From Amphibalanus amphitrite (lineage: Eukaryota > Arthropoda > Thecostraca > Balanomorpha > Balanidae): a stretch of DNA of 64,000 bases. Below are positions 1 to 11,642 of the stretch, in pieces (the stretch's first letter is position 1; each line of letters opens with the position of its first letter). Location: positions 620,001 to 684,000 of the forward strand of contig NW_024881615.1 of NCBI RefSeq assembly GCF_019059575.1, written 5' to 3'. The position numbers and the translations under genes were made by a program. A model generated the notes under the pieces. The model was not told the origin of the DNA. It saw only the letters and a program-made list of their open reading frames with translations, and did not search any database.

Positions 1-213
1 AATCAATTCTCCGACATCTAATAATGTTGCCAGAAGACTTAGACTTAGACTTATTTCGTCGACTCCATCCATCTAGTAGATGCAGGATCATTTCTGATCG
101 TCTTCCAATTATGTTGGCTGTCTGGATGATAAAAATTCTGCCAGAAGGCAGAAACGTTGATCCTTTAAAGCCTACCCCCATAAATCCCTCGCGTTCACCT
201 TCTTCACCCGTAC

Positions 214-813
214 CTGGTTCTCGGCGCCGGAGGCGGCGGCCGGCCGTTTCCCGGCCCGCGGCGCCGCCGGTACGTTGGTGTCCCGTGCCGTGAGTGGCGC
301 CGGCCCCGCCTGCTGTGGCTGCTGGCCGCCCGCCTGCTGTCCCTGCAGCTTTCCCAGCTGGTCGGCGGTGAGCGGACTGACCTCGTCCAGCCTGCGGTCG
401 GCCGGCGCCCGCAGAAGACGGTCCCGGACGCAGGTCGGCCGGCCCGCCGCTGTCTGCAGCGCCAGTTTGGCTGACAGCACGCGGAGGAAGGTGAGCAGCT
501 GCGCGGGCGGCGCGTTCGAGACGAGCAGCCGCAGCTGCTGGCCGCGCACCACCAGCGTGGCCTTGCCCTCGCGCAGGAAGCGCCGGTGCAGCGTCACCTC
601 TTTGAGCACCACCTTGATCTGGTGCTGGCGCGCCGTCTGCAGCAGCAGCACCAGCTCGCGCTGCTCGCTGCGGCACAGCGACAGCGAGGCGGTCGGGTGA
701 CGCGCAGAGCGCAGCACGCTCCCTTTGCCGTCCAGCTGGTCGATCGTCACAGAGGCCGAGATCACCGGGCACGAGAGCGAGCTCTTCGGAGACTCGCCTG
801 TCGCCGCCGACAT
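214..813 (-). CDS. PIF1: PIF1 5'-to-3' DNA helicase, first coding exon (partial gene)
   Basis: This is the N-terminal part of a PIF1-type helicase, an ATP-dependent 5'-to-3' DNA helicase acting at telomeres, G-quadruplexes, forks and in mitochondria. The exon encodes 200 residues. Residues ~15-125 match the animal PIF1 N-terminal (PINT) domain as I recall it: a SLSLCRSEQRELVLLLQ segment, then FLREGKATLVVRGQQL and APPAQLLTFLRVLSAKLAL. A basic linker (KRPAAASGAENQ) follows. I chose the ATG at 811-813 (GCCATGT context) over an in-frame ATG 19 codons upstream because the domain starts soon after. A strong donor, CAG|GTACGG, ends the exon at 214 in phase 0; reading through gives 14 unrelated residues and a stop at about 172. 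The helicase motifs (Walker A onward) are not in the window and should lie to the left. The gene call rests on the PINT domain only. Confidence 0.8.
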
Positions 814-869
814 GGCGACCCGCAACACTGTGGGGGTGAGGCGTGGGGTTCCTGTGAGGATGTGTCGCA

Positions 870-1500
870 CAAGCTTCAGCTTGCTAGGAAAATGACTGAA
901 CCTTTCCAGTTTCCTTCAACCATTTCCTGAAATCTCTCCAATGTCCCCTGCCTAGGCAGGAAAAGTCTTAACTGTTTAACTTGTAGTGACATAACCTGTC
1001 TTTCTTCCTTTTTAAAATGTCACACCATCATCTATTATGAAGGATGATGAAACAAATTGAATAACACATACCGTACACTGTATAGGTATAGGTACTGTAT
1101 AGGTACACTGATGTGAATTGATTGTGATGCATGTACTATATGCATTGAGGGATGGCACCAACTACTATTGGTTGGTGAAAGTTATCACTTAGGTAATTGT
1201 TTTGTGTATTAATTATATTTAGACAAAGTTTCATCATGGAAAAACCTGCATTTGTTCTACCTTTTAGATTAGGTACTGAATTCAATCACAGGTAGGACAG
1301 CTAAGTCTGAAGGCTGCTGTTGTTGAGAACATTAGGTTTGGGCAGGTAAAAAAAGGCTTGGGCAGCTCAAAGTGAAAAAATGTGATGCAACCTAGCATTT
1401 GTGATGTGGCTAATTAGCTTTCAAATCCTACTACATGCTAAAAGACATCAATTGGAATGGTTTTCAAATATTACACCACGATATAACCAGACACACCTAA
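870..1500. other. AT-rich spacer upstream of PIF1
   Basis: This is the presumed promoter side of PIF1. It holds no ORF or conserved protein match that I can see. A short direct repeat (TATAGGTA, TATAGGTACTG) lies near 1080-1100. I recognise no TATA box with correct spacing. Confidence 0.4.
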
Positions 1501-1516
1501 AAAAAACATACAAAAT

Positions 1517-2515
1517 ATGCCACAAAATATACAAAAATATGAATACATGATACTGCACGGTGCTCTCAACAAGGACAGGAGCTCGAGCATACTAAGGCAA
1601 TGGGAACATTACTTTACCGCATTGAAGCTACCAGGCATAATACAAATGATGACAACAAATGGAGTACAGGGTAAGAGCTGGTATAAAGTTTGCAAACAAG
1701 CCATCAACGCGTATACTAAAGCAATGATTATAGAAGAAGCTAGCAAGAGACAAACTATACAGTGGATCGCCGATATTGCACAAAATATGGAAGAATACGA
1801 GCCAGCGGATCAATTCTGGCCGAAAAACAGACTAAGTGTTATTGGCAGACAAGCGACAGGCACGAGGATACGACTTCTAACGGAGCAGTCGCTTCTTGCC
1901 ACAGGAGTCTTAAGAAGGCACGCTGAGCGAAATGAGATCTGTCCATTATGCATGAAAGCAACAGAAACTCTTGAACACTTTCTTTATGAGTGTGTGGAAC
2001 TGCGGCAAGAACGTGAGGAAGGACAGAGGAGGAGGAATGCGAGGTTAAATAGGACTCTACCTGCGAAGCTGACTGTCCGCAATGCTGACTCAGAAGAGGC
2101 CTTGTTGATCAATTACCTATACAAGACAAGGATACAAAAGGAACTGCAGTCTGCATGTCGACAGCAGTTGAAACGAGCAGGACAAGAAAAGAATCCTGTC
2201 CTCATCCTCCCAGTCTCTCCTTGCCTGGTGCCACCACTAGCGTCTTGCACAGTACCTAACGTAAAGGCTGAGATAAGGGACAGCAGAGGGTCATCAGGGA
2301 GGACAACCTGATGGTGCACCCGATGGGTGGAACCGACGACTGAGAAGCCACAGATTTACTCATTCCCGCTGATCGGTCATATGACCGATGAGCGGGAATT
2401 TTGAGCCGGAATCCCTCTTCTTTTTTCGCAAATGCAATTCTAATGATTGTGATTGTTTGATGGATGATATGAATGAATTGGGAATATTTTTTAAATAAAA
2501 ACTTTCTCAATTCAA
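1517..2515 (+). mobile_element. 5'-truncated non-LTR retrotransposon (LINE) 3' end
   Basis: An uninterrupted 264-codon frame (1517-2311) looks like the C-terminal end of a LINE polyprotein. It has a GRQATGTRIRLLTEQSLL-like segment followed by the zinc-binding tail found after reverse transcriptases (zf-RVT), CPLCMKATETLEHFLYEC, i.e. Cx2C..H..C. No reverse transcriptase core lies upstream, so the copy is 5'-truncated, the usual outcome of target-primed reverse transcription. About 180 bp after the stop there is an AATAAA signal (2494-2499) and the repeat-like character ends soon after. The intact frame suggests a fairly recent copy. The clade cannot be set from this fragment. A single-exon host gene is a less likely alternative. 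Confidence 0.7.
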
Positions 2516-2519
2516 TAGA

Positions 2520-3550
2520 GTAAAGTAGTGAAAGTCACGGTGAACATAAACAAAGTTAAAGTTGGGTTTTTCATAAGCTCGTAAGAACTCATAGAATGTA
2601 AAATTGAATTGAAATTCATTGCTGATCAAATAAAAAACAAGCAGGTCCTTTACTAAAATATGAGCGAAAAAACCAGTTAATGTCTGGATAGCAGCTTAAA
2701 ACCTTGTTTTTAGACTTAAGAGATGTGACAACCTAAAACATTTGGGTAAATTGCATCTCAACCTCTACATAAATGGCGCGGATGGGCAATCCCGGTATCT
2801 TTTGACCACAATTTTTGCAAAATACGATGGGAGCAAAAGGAACTTGACTAGTTTAAACGCATTTTCGACATTCAGACGAACCATTTAACCACAAATACGA
2901 ACCTCAGAAAAAATATAAAAGAAAGAAACCAGCTATGAAAACATGGAAAACCGCAGCAGACATCCGAGACTTTTAAATGTAAACTACTGCCATATCGACT
3001 CGATAGGGTAAAAGTGCTGCCACATGAAGGCATTACTCTGCATTTCTTTTTGCCGTAGTAAAGTAATCTTGCTTTTTGCCACCAATGCTCTTGACGTGGG
3101 CCGACCCGGCCGACCAAAACCAAAATCGGCAGAACTGTTTGGAATACGGAGTGAAATATGGGGCGGTGAGCCTACTAGAGGGGGATGGGGAGGGGATGTT
3201 AGGTTCCTTGTGGAATCTTTTTACACCTATGACGAATCTTGCGTGAATTCAAGGTGGGGTGTGCCAGTTATCTGCCACTTTACCAGGACGATGGGATGAA
3301 ACGGCGATCAGTGGTGCCATGATTCTAGACCCAGTACGATACACTCAAGGTCGTGGCCAATCTGAGTCACGCCATTGAAGAACAGAGTGGAAAACAGAGC
3401 TACCAGTATTGAGCACGACTCGCTCAGTCACTTGTCCAGTGAACAGCTTTCACCACACGTCTAACAGCAGCTCAGTTTCCGCCTCTCCCGAGCCCAAAAC
3501 GTTCTAGTCTAAGCAAGCCGTGAAACAACTATCAGACATTCATTGAATCA
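2520..3550. other. Spacer without recognised genes
   Basis: This is AT-rich intergenic sequence. The short frames around 2872-3299 overlap on both strands and show no domain or codon signal. I see nothing I can support. Confidence 0.35.
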
Positions 3551-3747
3551 TGTATTTACCACCACATCACATGTCAGTGTGGCGACTGGCACACAGTAAT
3601 CCAATCCGCGTACCCTCCGACAGTTCAAAAACGCTCACGCGAACCCGCGAGTCACTGGCAGAAAGGGCAGCAGGCAGTTCGATGTCAGTCAGCAGTTCCG
3701 GTAGACAACTTTGTATCAGCTGCATGACGTGCCTCTCTGAGAGGGAC
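3550..3747 (-). CDS. Possible orphan terminal exon, unknown protein
   Basis: A minus-strand frame preceded by a good acceptor (TTCTCTGTTGCCAG, cut just above 3747) encodes about 60 residues with protein-like composition, including SLSERHVMQLIQSCLPELL and DSRVRVSVFELSEG, and ends at a TGA near 3565. I do not recognise the family. It could be the last exon of an unseen gene between here and the transposase-derived gene, an alternative 3' exon of that gene, or chance. The upstream 40 codons of the same open frame look intronic. Confidence 0.25.
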
Positions 3748-4261
3748 CTGGCAACAGAGAAAAATGACGACGACAATGATGTTGATATAGGTTGATTGAA
3801 TGATACCCAGACTACAGTACAGTGGTCACTGGTCATCAGCGCTCCACAGTTTGCCAATAGAACCATGACAACAATAACACAGCACCAACTAACACAGGAC
3901 GGCTCATAGACTGCTACCGGAACCTAGAGACGTCTGTTATAGCGACTCGCGATTCATAAACCTATAACTTACCGAGATTGCGCGTTGTCCAGTCCAGGTT
4001 AGCCGATCGCCGATAGTTTTGGTTTCGAGCAGTTCTGGACCCATCTGGGGCGGAAGTTCCCTCCTAGGTCAGCTGGGCACCTCCTTCCGTTTCCATCATC
4101 CGGCAAACCTGTGTAGGTTCCATTCCAGTAAGTCTCCGATATACAAAATCAACGCAAGAGAAAAAGAAAAACAAATGCTATAGCCATTAGAAATAACAGT
4201 TGGCAGCACTTGACCGCGAAATAAGAAAGCTGTAATCGCCACGCCATATGTGGAAGGCTTT

Positions 4262-4352
4262 TGCTGGGACACATACATACATACACACATACATACATAC
4301 ATACATACACACATACATACATACACACATACATACATGCATACATACATGA
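4262..4352. repeat. (CATA)n / (CACA) microsatellite
   Basis: Interrupted tandem CATA with CACA variants. The long MYVCMYVC-type frames across it are translations of the repeat, not genes. Confidence 0.95.
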
Positions 4353-4612
4353 TACGTAGTCTTATAAGTCCTAACTCACCTTCTTTCGAAGATCAGCTCC
4401 CTAGGCTGTTCTAGGATCTCGAGACGCAAACCGGAGTCCATCCCCCTTCTGATCTGGTACTCTGATCTCTTCGCACTGCAGTCCAAACGCCTGACATCCC
4501 CGTGCCGCTGTAGGCGGGTCGTTCTCAGGGCTAACGATCGGCTAGTGTCTCCTCCCAGTTCTATCTCCGCTGTTGGTCTATGCCGGGTCGGTAGGCCAGT
4601 CCCCGCAGCCCC

Positions 4613-7600
4613 TCAGCCGCCCGGCGCCCGGTACAGCCGCTCCACCCTAGCCAGCTCGTGTCTCAGCTGTACCGGGTCGCCCCAGTCGGCCAGCTGTGCC
4701 CTCACGGCCGCCAGCAGGTCAGCGTCAGCGCGGCCCTCGCTCAGGGCGGTGGCTATCGCCAGCTGAGGACACACAGGAGCGGCCGGGGTTACAGGACGTC
4801 ACGAGCGTTAGAGACACAAAGAGACACATCTGCATCACACGACACTCGAAAGTGCCAGCCACCGAACCTGGTTGGCGGTATTACAACAACTCACAAATTG
4901 ATCCATTAACATAGCAGCTAGCAAACGAAAATTCTGAGAATCTCAAGTGCTGTCGCCATGTTATTAGCCATCACTACGTGCCAGAGATCATGCACGCCCG
5001 CATGCACCACACAGCCGGTGCCGACGAACAAAAAAGAGGGTCAGTGTATGCATTGATCAGTACAACTTCTAACATTCTGTCCCGGAGTCCCGACTCCACT
5101 CACCATCAGTCGCTGCCGGCTGGCCATGAGCGGGTTGGCGGCAGCGGCCAATCCGGGCGGTATCAGAGCCACCCGTCGGCCGGCAGCGGCCGCCTGGCTG
5201 CGCAGCTGCTCGGGCCGCGGCGCGCAGCAGCTGTTGAGCAGCAGCAGCTGCGCCGGGCCGCGGCAGCCGACCAGCTGCAGCCAGAGGCCGGCGCGGGCGG
5301 CGTCCAGCCGTCCGTCCTCCTGCTGGGCCGTCAGCAGCCCGCTGCTGTCCGAGTAAACCTGACGGCCGCCGCCCTGAACAATACACGATACAAACCACAG
5401 TCACTACACCTGGGTCATGGGTGTAATTATACAAAAAACTTCAGTCTGAGCACACCCGCCGGGCACCGCCCAACTTAATACGTACCACAGACCGCTATAA
5501 GTGCACTCGGGTGTGATACAAACTGCTTCTAACAGAGTTAACTCACACACTTTAGTGTTTTATGCAACGGCTCACGGCTATCAAAGCAAGAACATCTACA
5601 TGTAATAGAGACGCCCAAATGCAATGTATCCTGTCTTGCAACAGATTTGCAACACACAGCCATATGTCTGCAGGCCTCCCATCCCCACTAACCTTCATAA
5701 TGAGCATCGGTGGCTGTACGGATCCTTCCAGCGTGCAGCTGATGAGCAGTGTGGCCAAATGTTCCGAGTCCTCAGACCTCCAAACGGCGCACGGCGCTGA
5801 AAATGAAAATAAAGGGGATACGTGGCGTTGATGTCAGAAATAAGAGCCACTTTCGCGGATGCTCTACGGATGTTTAATACATACACTTTGCATAAAATGG
5901 CAATGAAGTGCCAGGACCAGAAATAAGTTTGTAGATAAGCACAGGTATACCACATATGCTACGATACACACCAATAACACAAAGAATAGAAGATTGAGTG
6001 AATTTACTACAATAAAAAACAATCGCCCATAAAACATCGCCTTACCTGGCCTGGTTGAGATGGGTACGTCCGCCATGACGACAACTGCGTGCGGCGGCGG
6101 CGGCTGCAGCCTGCCGGCCCAGTGCTCTGCCTCCGCCAGCAGCGGCTCGGGCAGCTGCATCTGCCAGGTGGCCAGCGGGCGGCCGAGCGGCCGGTGGCGC
6201 GCCAGCAGCCGCGCCGCCCAGAACTGGCCGCCCGGCTGCTGGCCGTACGCGGCCAGCGCCGGCCGGCTGGTGGCGCGGCCCTGCTCAAACTCGGTCAGCA
6301 GCCAGCGGACGGCTGTGTGCTCGCGGCGCCGGTCCGTCACGTCCGGCACCTGACGCTGCCAGTGGCGGCTGTGCGGCACGCTCAGCCCGGCGTCCACGTA
6401 CATCCGTCGGGCCACCCGCCGCACCTCCTGGTAGGTGGGCGGCGCGGCGGTGTCCCGTCGGCGGCGCTGCAGCCAGTCGGCGAACTCGGCGTCCACCTCC
6501 GTGGGGCGCCGCTTCTTGCCGCCGCCCTTGGCGCGCACACACACGGCTGCCGAGGCGGCCATTTCGGCCAGCTGCCGCCGAGCCGCGCGCCACTTGTAGA
6601 CGACGGCCAGCGGCACGCAGAACGCGGCAGCCACCTCCTCCGCCGTCATGAACTCGACGAACCGCAGCAGCAGCAGTTTGAACTGGGGCGGGTAACCTAT
6701 CCGCACCGGTTTTCCCCCGGAGTCATTCTCAGTGACTCTCTTCCCCTGCACAGCGGCCAGTCTGTCGAGCCATAGCGCCAGGTAGGAGCCGTCCTCAGAC
6801 AGCCGGCGGCGGCCGTCGGGGCCAAGAAGAGCGGCCAGCTCGGCGCTCAGGCCGGCCCGGGTCACCGGCTGCTGGGCGGCGGCGCGCTGCCTCAGCCAGG
6901 CGAGCACAGCGGTCGCCGGGTCGCGCTCCGGCAGTCGCGGCGGAGAGAGGTCATCGGCCGCGGGCCGAGAGATGACTATGTTGGTGGAGAGGCACGCTGA
7001 GGTCTTTGTCACAGAAGGAGCCGCTGATCGTGCGGGCTGTAACTGTGCTGGCGCTGTCGTGTCTGGGCACTGTGATACTACAGCAGCGGTTATGGACTCT
7101 GCAGCTTCAGCTGGCCAGTCGTATGACATGGCGGACGAGACCGCAATTTCGAATGGAGTACTCTGGGGGTGTACGCGAGCACATGTGGTATCCCGCACCA
7201 GTGGAGGGTCCGCGACTGTCACCGCTTTAGCGGTCTCAGTCGTTGGAGCGTACGACGTTTCGACCGGGAAATCATCCAAGACGTTTGATGCAACCGAGGC
7301 CAGAGCGGCGAGTGCCGATAGGTTATCAGTTGCCAGGGTGGACGTCGCTGATTCGTTGGCCGTGCGAGCTGGCTGATCGGTCGCGGGAAGTTGTAACACC
7401 TCAGTCTCAGCTTCTTTGTCTGACTTCTCCGACTGGACCGAGCTCAGAGACGGCTCAGACTCTATCGCAGGGACATCACTCTCGGAGGAGAGCAGCGCAG
7501 AGCCAGCCACGGCCCACAACAGCTGAGTGAGCTCCGAGTCGGATTCTGAGACCGCTGGATCGGAGCCGACGGGACGGGCGGGCGTCTCGGCCGCTGCCAA

Positions 7601-9249
7601 AGTCTTCTTATCAACGGGCGTCGGCTCAGCGTCACTTATACCACTATCCTGCCACTCCATACGAGTGGCCTCATTCAGCTCTTCTTCACTCGGTTGGACC
7701 ACATCAAGGACCAGGTATTTCTCGCCCTCTTCATCCAACACCTCCAGTCCCGACTCCCAGAGAGCCTCGTCAAGAAACACAGCGTCGGCTCCGTCCAGCA
7801 GGTCCGCTGTTCCTTCCCCAGCCTCGTCCCCTGCACCGACCTCCTCTTCCCGCTGCCACCCGGAGGTCAGACCCATCACCAGGTTAGGGTCCACCCAGTG
7901 GCCGGCCGGCTCGTCCAGCATCGGCTCCCAGTCCGGCGGACAAGACTCCGTCACCAGACTCGGCTCCGGGACCAGCTCCGGCGGCGGCTCCGTGCTCTGG
8001 CTCGGAGCTGCAGGAGCCGGCAGCGGCTGCGGAGCGACCGGTGCCGCCGCCGGGCCCTGTCGCTGCGAGTAGCCGTGGTCCTGGGGCAGGCCGAGCTGGT
8101 CCGAGATACTGCGGATCAGGTCCTCCTCAGTGAGCGCCGCCGGCGGGCTGTAGGCGTACCGGTGGTCGGTGGCCGAGCACGCGTCGCCGCCCGGGGAGGC
8201 CGGCCGCGAGGCGTACTGGTGGTCGGCGCTCGGGCGCACCTCGCCGGCCACCAGCGGCTCCAGCGGGTAGTCGTAGTTGTGCTCCTGGTAGGGGGTCGGC
8301 TCCCCGGACGGCGGCACGCTGCCCGGCGGCGCCACCTCCTGCTCCGTCTCCTCGCTGACGGTCAGCTCACACTCGACCTCGGAGAGTCGCGCCGCGGCCG
8401 GCGGCGTCCAGACGGCGCGACCCTCTGACGGCGCGGGATACTGGAGACGGGAGTGGCTGAACTCCCGGGATACGGAGCTGGCAGGGATATCCACTGGTGC
8501 CTGACACACCTGGTGACCCAGGAGTGGGGAGGGACCATCGGGGCGCTCTGCCCAGCTGGAAGATGTCAGCACTGGTAGGGGAGAGGACGATGGCCGGAGT
8601 TGACCGGAGGCACCGAAACAGTCCTTGACATCTGCTTGGTGGGTTTCTGGAGTACACTGGACCACATGAGGCTGAACAGAATCTGTGGCATCATGTTGTG
8701 CACTTATCTCTGCCTCACTAATGGCAGACATGGGTGGGCTGTCTTCTTCTGTGGGCTCATTTTCCAGCATCTGAAAATGTCCGGCCTCCAAATTTTCCAG
8801 TGACATGGGCTCCTGAACATTTTCCTGAAAGATTATCCTGTCCCAGCTCTCCACTGAGACCATGCTAGGGGCCAGCAACGCCAAACCATCCACAGCCTCT
8901 GTAAGAGTACTGGAATCATGGATGACATCTAGTGTCTGCACACACTGCTCAATGAACTCTGAGGAAAGACCAACAGGCCACAGCTCATCAGCTGTAGCAT
9001 CAGTTACCAGGAGCTGAGTGTATTCAGTACATGGCTGGTTCAAAAGCAGCTCAGTGCATTCTGCATCCAACTGATTTTGAGGTGGTGCTTGTGTATACTG
9101 CATGTCTGAGCTTGCCACATCTTCAAAAGCAGCATGATTAGATTCTTCCATAAGCATCTGGGGAGAAATTGTACTGCATGCTTCATCTGGATGTTGTGGA
9201 GAAACTATATCATATTTTGTGTCACTCCTTCCTGCATCCATTTTTCATC
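4613..9249 (-). CDS. Tc5/pogo-type (CENP-B/jerky/tigger-like) transposase-derived protein with degenerate DDE core
   Basis: There are four coding exons: 9241-6046, 5796-5693, 5373-5104 and 4762-4613, giving 1,239 residues with phases that join exactly. An acceptor (TTCTTCCAG) lies 9 bp above the ATG at 9239-9241, so there is a 5' UTR intron. Residues 1-~770 are long, acidic and low-complexity (Ser/Pro/Glu). A CENP-B-type DNA-binding segment follows (~776-835, with SEDGSYLALWLDRL), then a psq/CENP-B N-type helix-turn-helix (~850-895, FCVPLAVVYKWRAARRQL), then a Tc5-type HTH (~902-965, GGGKKRRPTEVDAEFADWL). The DDE_1-like core starts at MADVP (Asp1058) and contains ATLLISCTLEGSVQPPMLIM, matching the TVLLC..DG..KLPPLVIGK strand of pogo-type transposases. 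The second catalytic position reads LLLLNSCCA (Asn1147 instead of Asp) and the third reads NPLMAS (Met1183 where QPLDQ is usual). No terminal inverted repeats flank it, introns interrupt it and the frame is long and intact. I infer a domesticated, catalytically dead DNA-binding protein, probably nuclear. Confidence 0.72.
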
Positions 9250-9259
9250 CTGGAAGAAT

Positions 9260-10640
9260 TAAGATAATTTGGTGAGTGTCACATGTGGAATCTGGCCATT
9301 CATGGAAGCAGCGAGGATCAATGTTAAGACATGTTCAAACTGAGAAAAGAACTATTTCAACAATTTTCAGAAAAAAATACAGCATAAAAAAGAAAATAAA
9401 TTGATACCTACCTAACTTACAACTAGATTGAGACAAAAAATCAGCAGTAGGAAAAAATATCAGCTTTGGGAGCTGCAAGATATTGTCATGGGATGCAGCT
9501 CAAATTGAAGAAGCATCTGCATCCAGCATCTCTGGACATGCAAGTTATGGGTGGGGGTGGGGGACCAAGGACAAAACTAAGTGTTAGTATTTAAGCAGGC
9601 ATCACACCTACTGAAACAACACCTTAATCAGGCTTAACTACAATAATATGAACATTCACAAAGCATTTCTCCATTGATGCCAGATTGAGATCAAATGAAC
9701 CAATCAAATTGTCTGTCATGTCATTCATTGTCTGATTCAATGTCTGATTCAATAGCCTCCAGCTCAGCTAGTGGAAACTAAGAAGTTCCACTCAGCTTGA
9801 GCTAGTGGAAAGAAAGCTCCAGTTGAGGTGAGCTTTCTTTCCACTAAGCCAGCCATTTGATGACTTATAAGTCAATATAGACCCATCCGACCCATCAGAC
9901 CCATCTAGTGCCCCAAGTGAACTGATTCATGATAACAAACTTCATGATCTTCTTGTTCTTGTTGGATTAGGGCGCGTAGCTGCCAGGGCTGCCAGGGCTC
10001 AAGCGTCCATCAAACTTCATGATCGCAAATGATCGCAAAATGATCGCAAAACGCTTCAATTTTCACTTATATTGATATGAACTCAAGCAGATTAAAATTG
10101 CAGGTGTACTGATAATTCCATTAGGATAAAAGTAATCGCATTGCTATCAAGCATAAAACCTGCTTACCCCTTCCCAATTTCGATTTTTATCCCCCAAATC
10201 CCACAAATCCGCGGCCGCCCCGACCACAATTCAAAATAAAAACAACAACGCGCAAATTCCAAACAAAATATATCTAACTGCTGTTCACTACTTATCTCAC
10301 AGGAGAACGCTGCCAGGCTGCAGATGACTCTCGTCTTTTCATTGGTGAAATTTTCTTACAAGTGGCGTTTGACCAATAAGAGGCCGACGCTGACAAGCAT
10401 CATACCAAATGTCGAACAGCAGATACATTTTACAGAAATGGCGCACAAGAAACATAAACGGAGGATGACACAACTGTGTAGGCTGCTAAATAGAAAATAC
10501 CTTTTGTGATGTGGAAATATTTCAATTTACAATTCGTGCCCCTAGTTCAAGTTCAAGGGCATAGGCCAGTATTGTGCTTCAGGGAATTCTGAACTCTGCC
10601 GAAGCGTTAAATATTTGTTAAGGTTTGCTTTCACCAGGCA
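9260..10640. other. Upstream/5' UTR intron region of the transposase-derived gene
   Basis: No supported coding exon is seen. A perfect 16-bp hairpin stem lies at 9803-9846. A short plus frame at 10324-10509 has no domain. The 5' UTR exon and promoter of the minus-strand gene probably lie here, but I cannot place them. Confidence 0.35.
9803..9846. repeat. Perfect 16-bp hairpin
   Basis: TAGTGGAAAGAAAGCT (9803-9818) is followed after 12 bases by its exact reverse complement (9831-9846). A partial relative (TAGTGGAAACTAAGAAGTTCCACT) sits just to the left. Confidence 0.9.
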
Positions 10641-10651
10641 TTCTTAGATTT

Positions 10652-11585
10652 CAGTTGGGCAAACTAGACTTTTGGAATCAAAATATGGAGGCATCAATAA
10701 TTTGATTCTGGTGGGAGGAGCCATGACCAAATATGGGCATGGAATCAATTTTTTGATTCATTTGGGTACACTTTTGACTTCAAATGAATCGTTACGGTTG
10801 AAAAAAGGCCCATGACGGTGAGATTTTTTCTTTTAAAAGGTAGAAAAATGTGGTAGGTTTGCAAAAAGTGTTACCTCAAAGCTAAGAAATTGTCCCTTTG
10901 GCCTTGTGAATGGGAAAAAGACATAGCCACTGTCCATCACGTAAAAGCTGTTTTGAGGAAATCACACTGTATGTTATTTTTGTATCATGAATCACATACT
11001 AACCAATCAGTATTTGTGTAAAATGGCAAAATGAAATTTTTAAACCCCTAATTATCATTGTTGTAGTGCTTGTATATTATTTATATGGTTTTTACATGTT
11101 GCTTCAGTTTTTGTATTCTTCACATTTAAAAATTGTGAATTGTTATGAAATGTGGTGAAGGTAAAGTACAACAATGCTATAGGTATCAGTTGTGGTGCTG
11201 AGGATACCACTAAATGAGAATAATAGCAAGATAAATGCTGTATTCTTGCAAGTCATTGTTGCCTATCTGTTAACATTACCTGTGAATCAAAATAATGATT
11301 AGCCAGCTGATGGGGAATCAATATTATGATTATCTGTTTAAAGTGAATCAATTCCTTGATTGCCTTTCACTACCTATATAATTCAAATTGTTATGATAGG
11401 AGCAATATTATTTTGCTTAGGAGATAGTTCAAGCATTTCTGTTCAAGATCAGGCATGCTCTTTCTTGAAACACTCTCTTATTTTTATGTGATTGGTAAGT
11501 TAGAAATGGTCTGCATTTATGCCCAAAAGGAATCAATCTTTTGATGCCTCCATATTTTGATTCCAAAGGTCTAGTTTGCCCAACT
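10652..11585. mobile_element. Non-autonomous inverted-repeat element (MITE)
   Basis: Terminal inverted repeats of about 45 bp bound it: 10652-10697 starts CAGTTGGGCAAACTAGAC, and 11541-11585 is its reverse complement with one visible mismatch (Ctttt vs Ccttt). ATTT flanks both ends, a possible 4-bp target duplication. The interior is AT-rich and non-coding, with several TTTTGATTC/GAATCAA repeats. It ends 58 bp before the predicted kish start codon, so it may overlap that promoter. Confidence 0.8.
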
Positions 11586-11642
11586 GATTTCCCATTCAAA
11601 CAATTCACCGAATTTTGCCAAGGCAACACACTGCGATCAGCA

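Noticed and set aside
6089-8428. Long plus-strand frames (e.g. 6089-6775, 7527-8072, 7694-8428)
   Set aside because: They are antisense shadows of the GC-rich transposase-derived exon; no domains, and the opposite strand has splice- and domain-supported coding.
10324-10509. 61-codon plus frame, basic protein
   Set aside because: No known motif, no splice context and AT-rich surroundings; length within chance.
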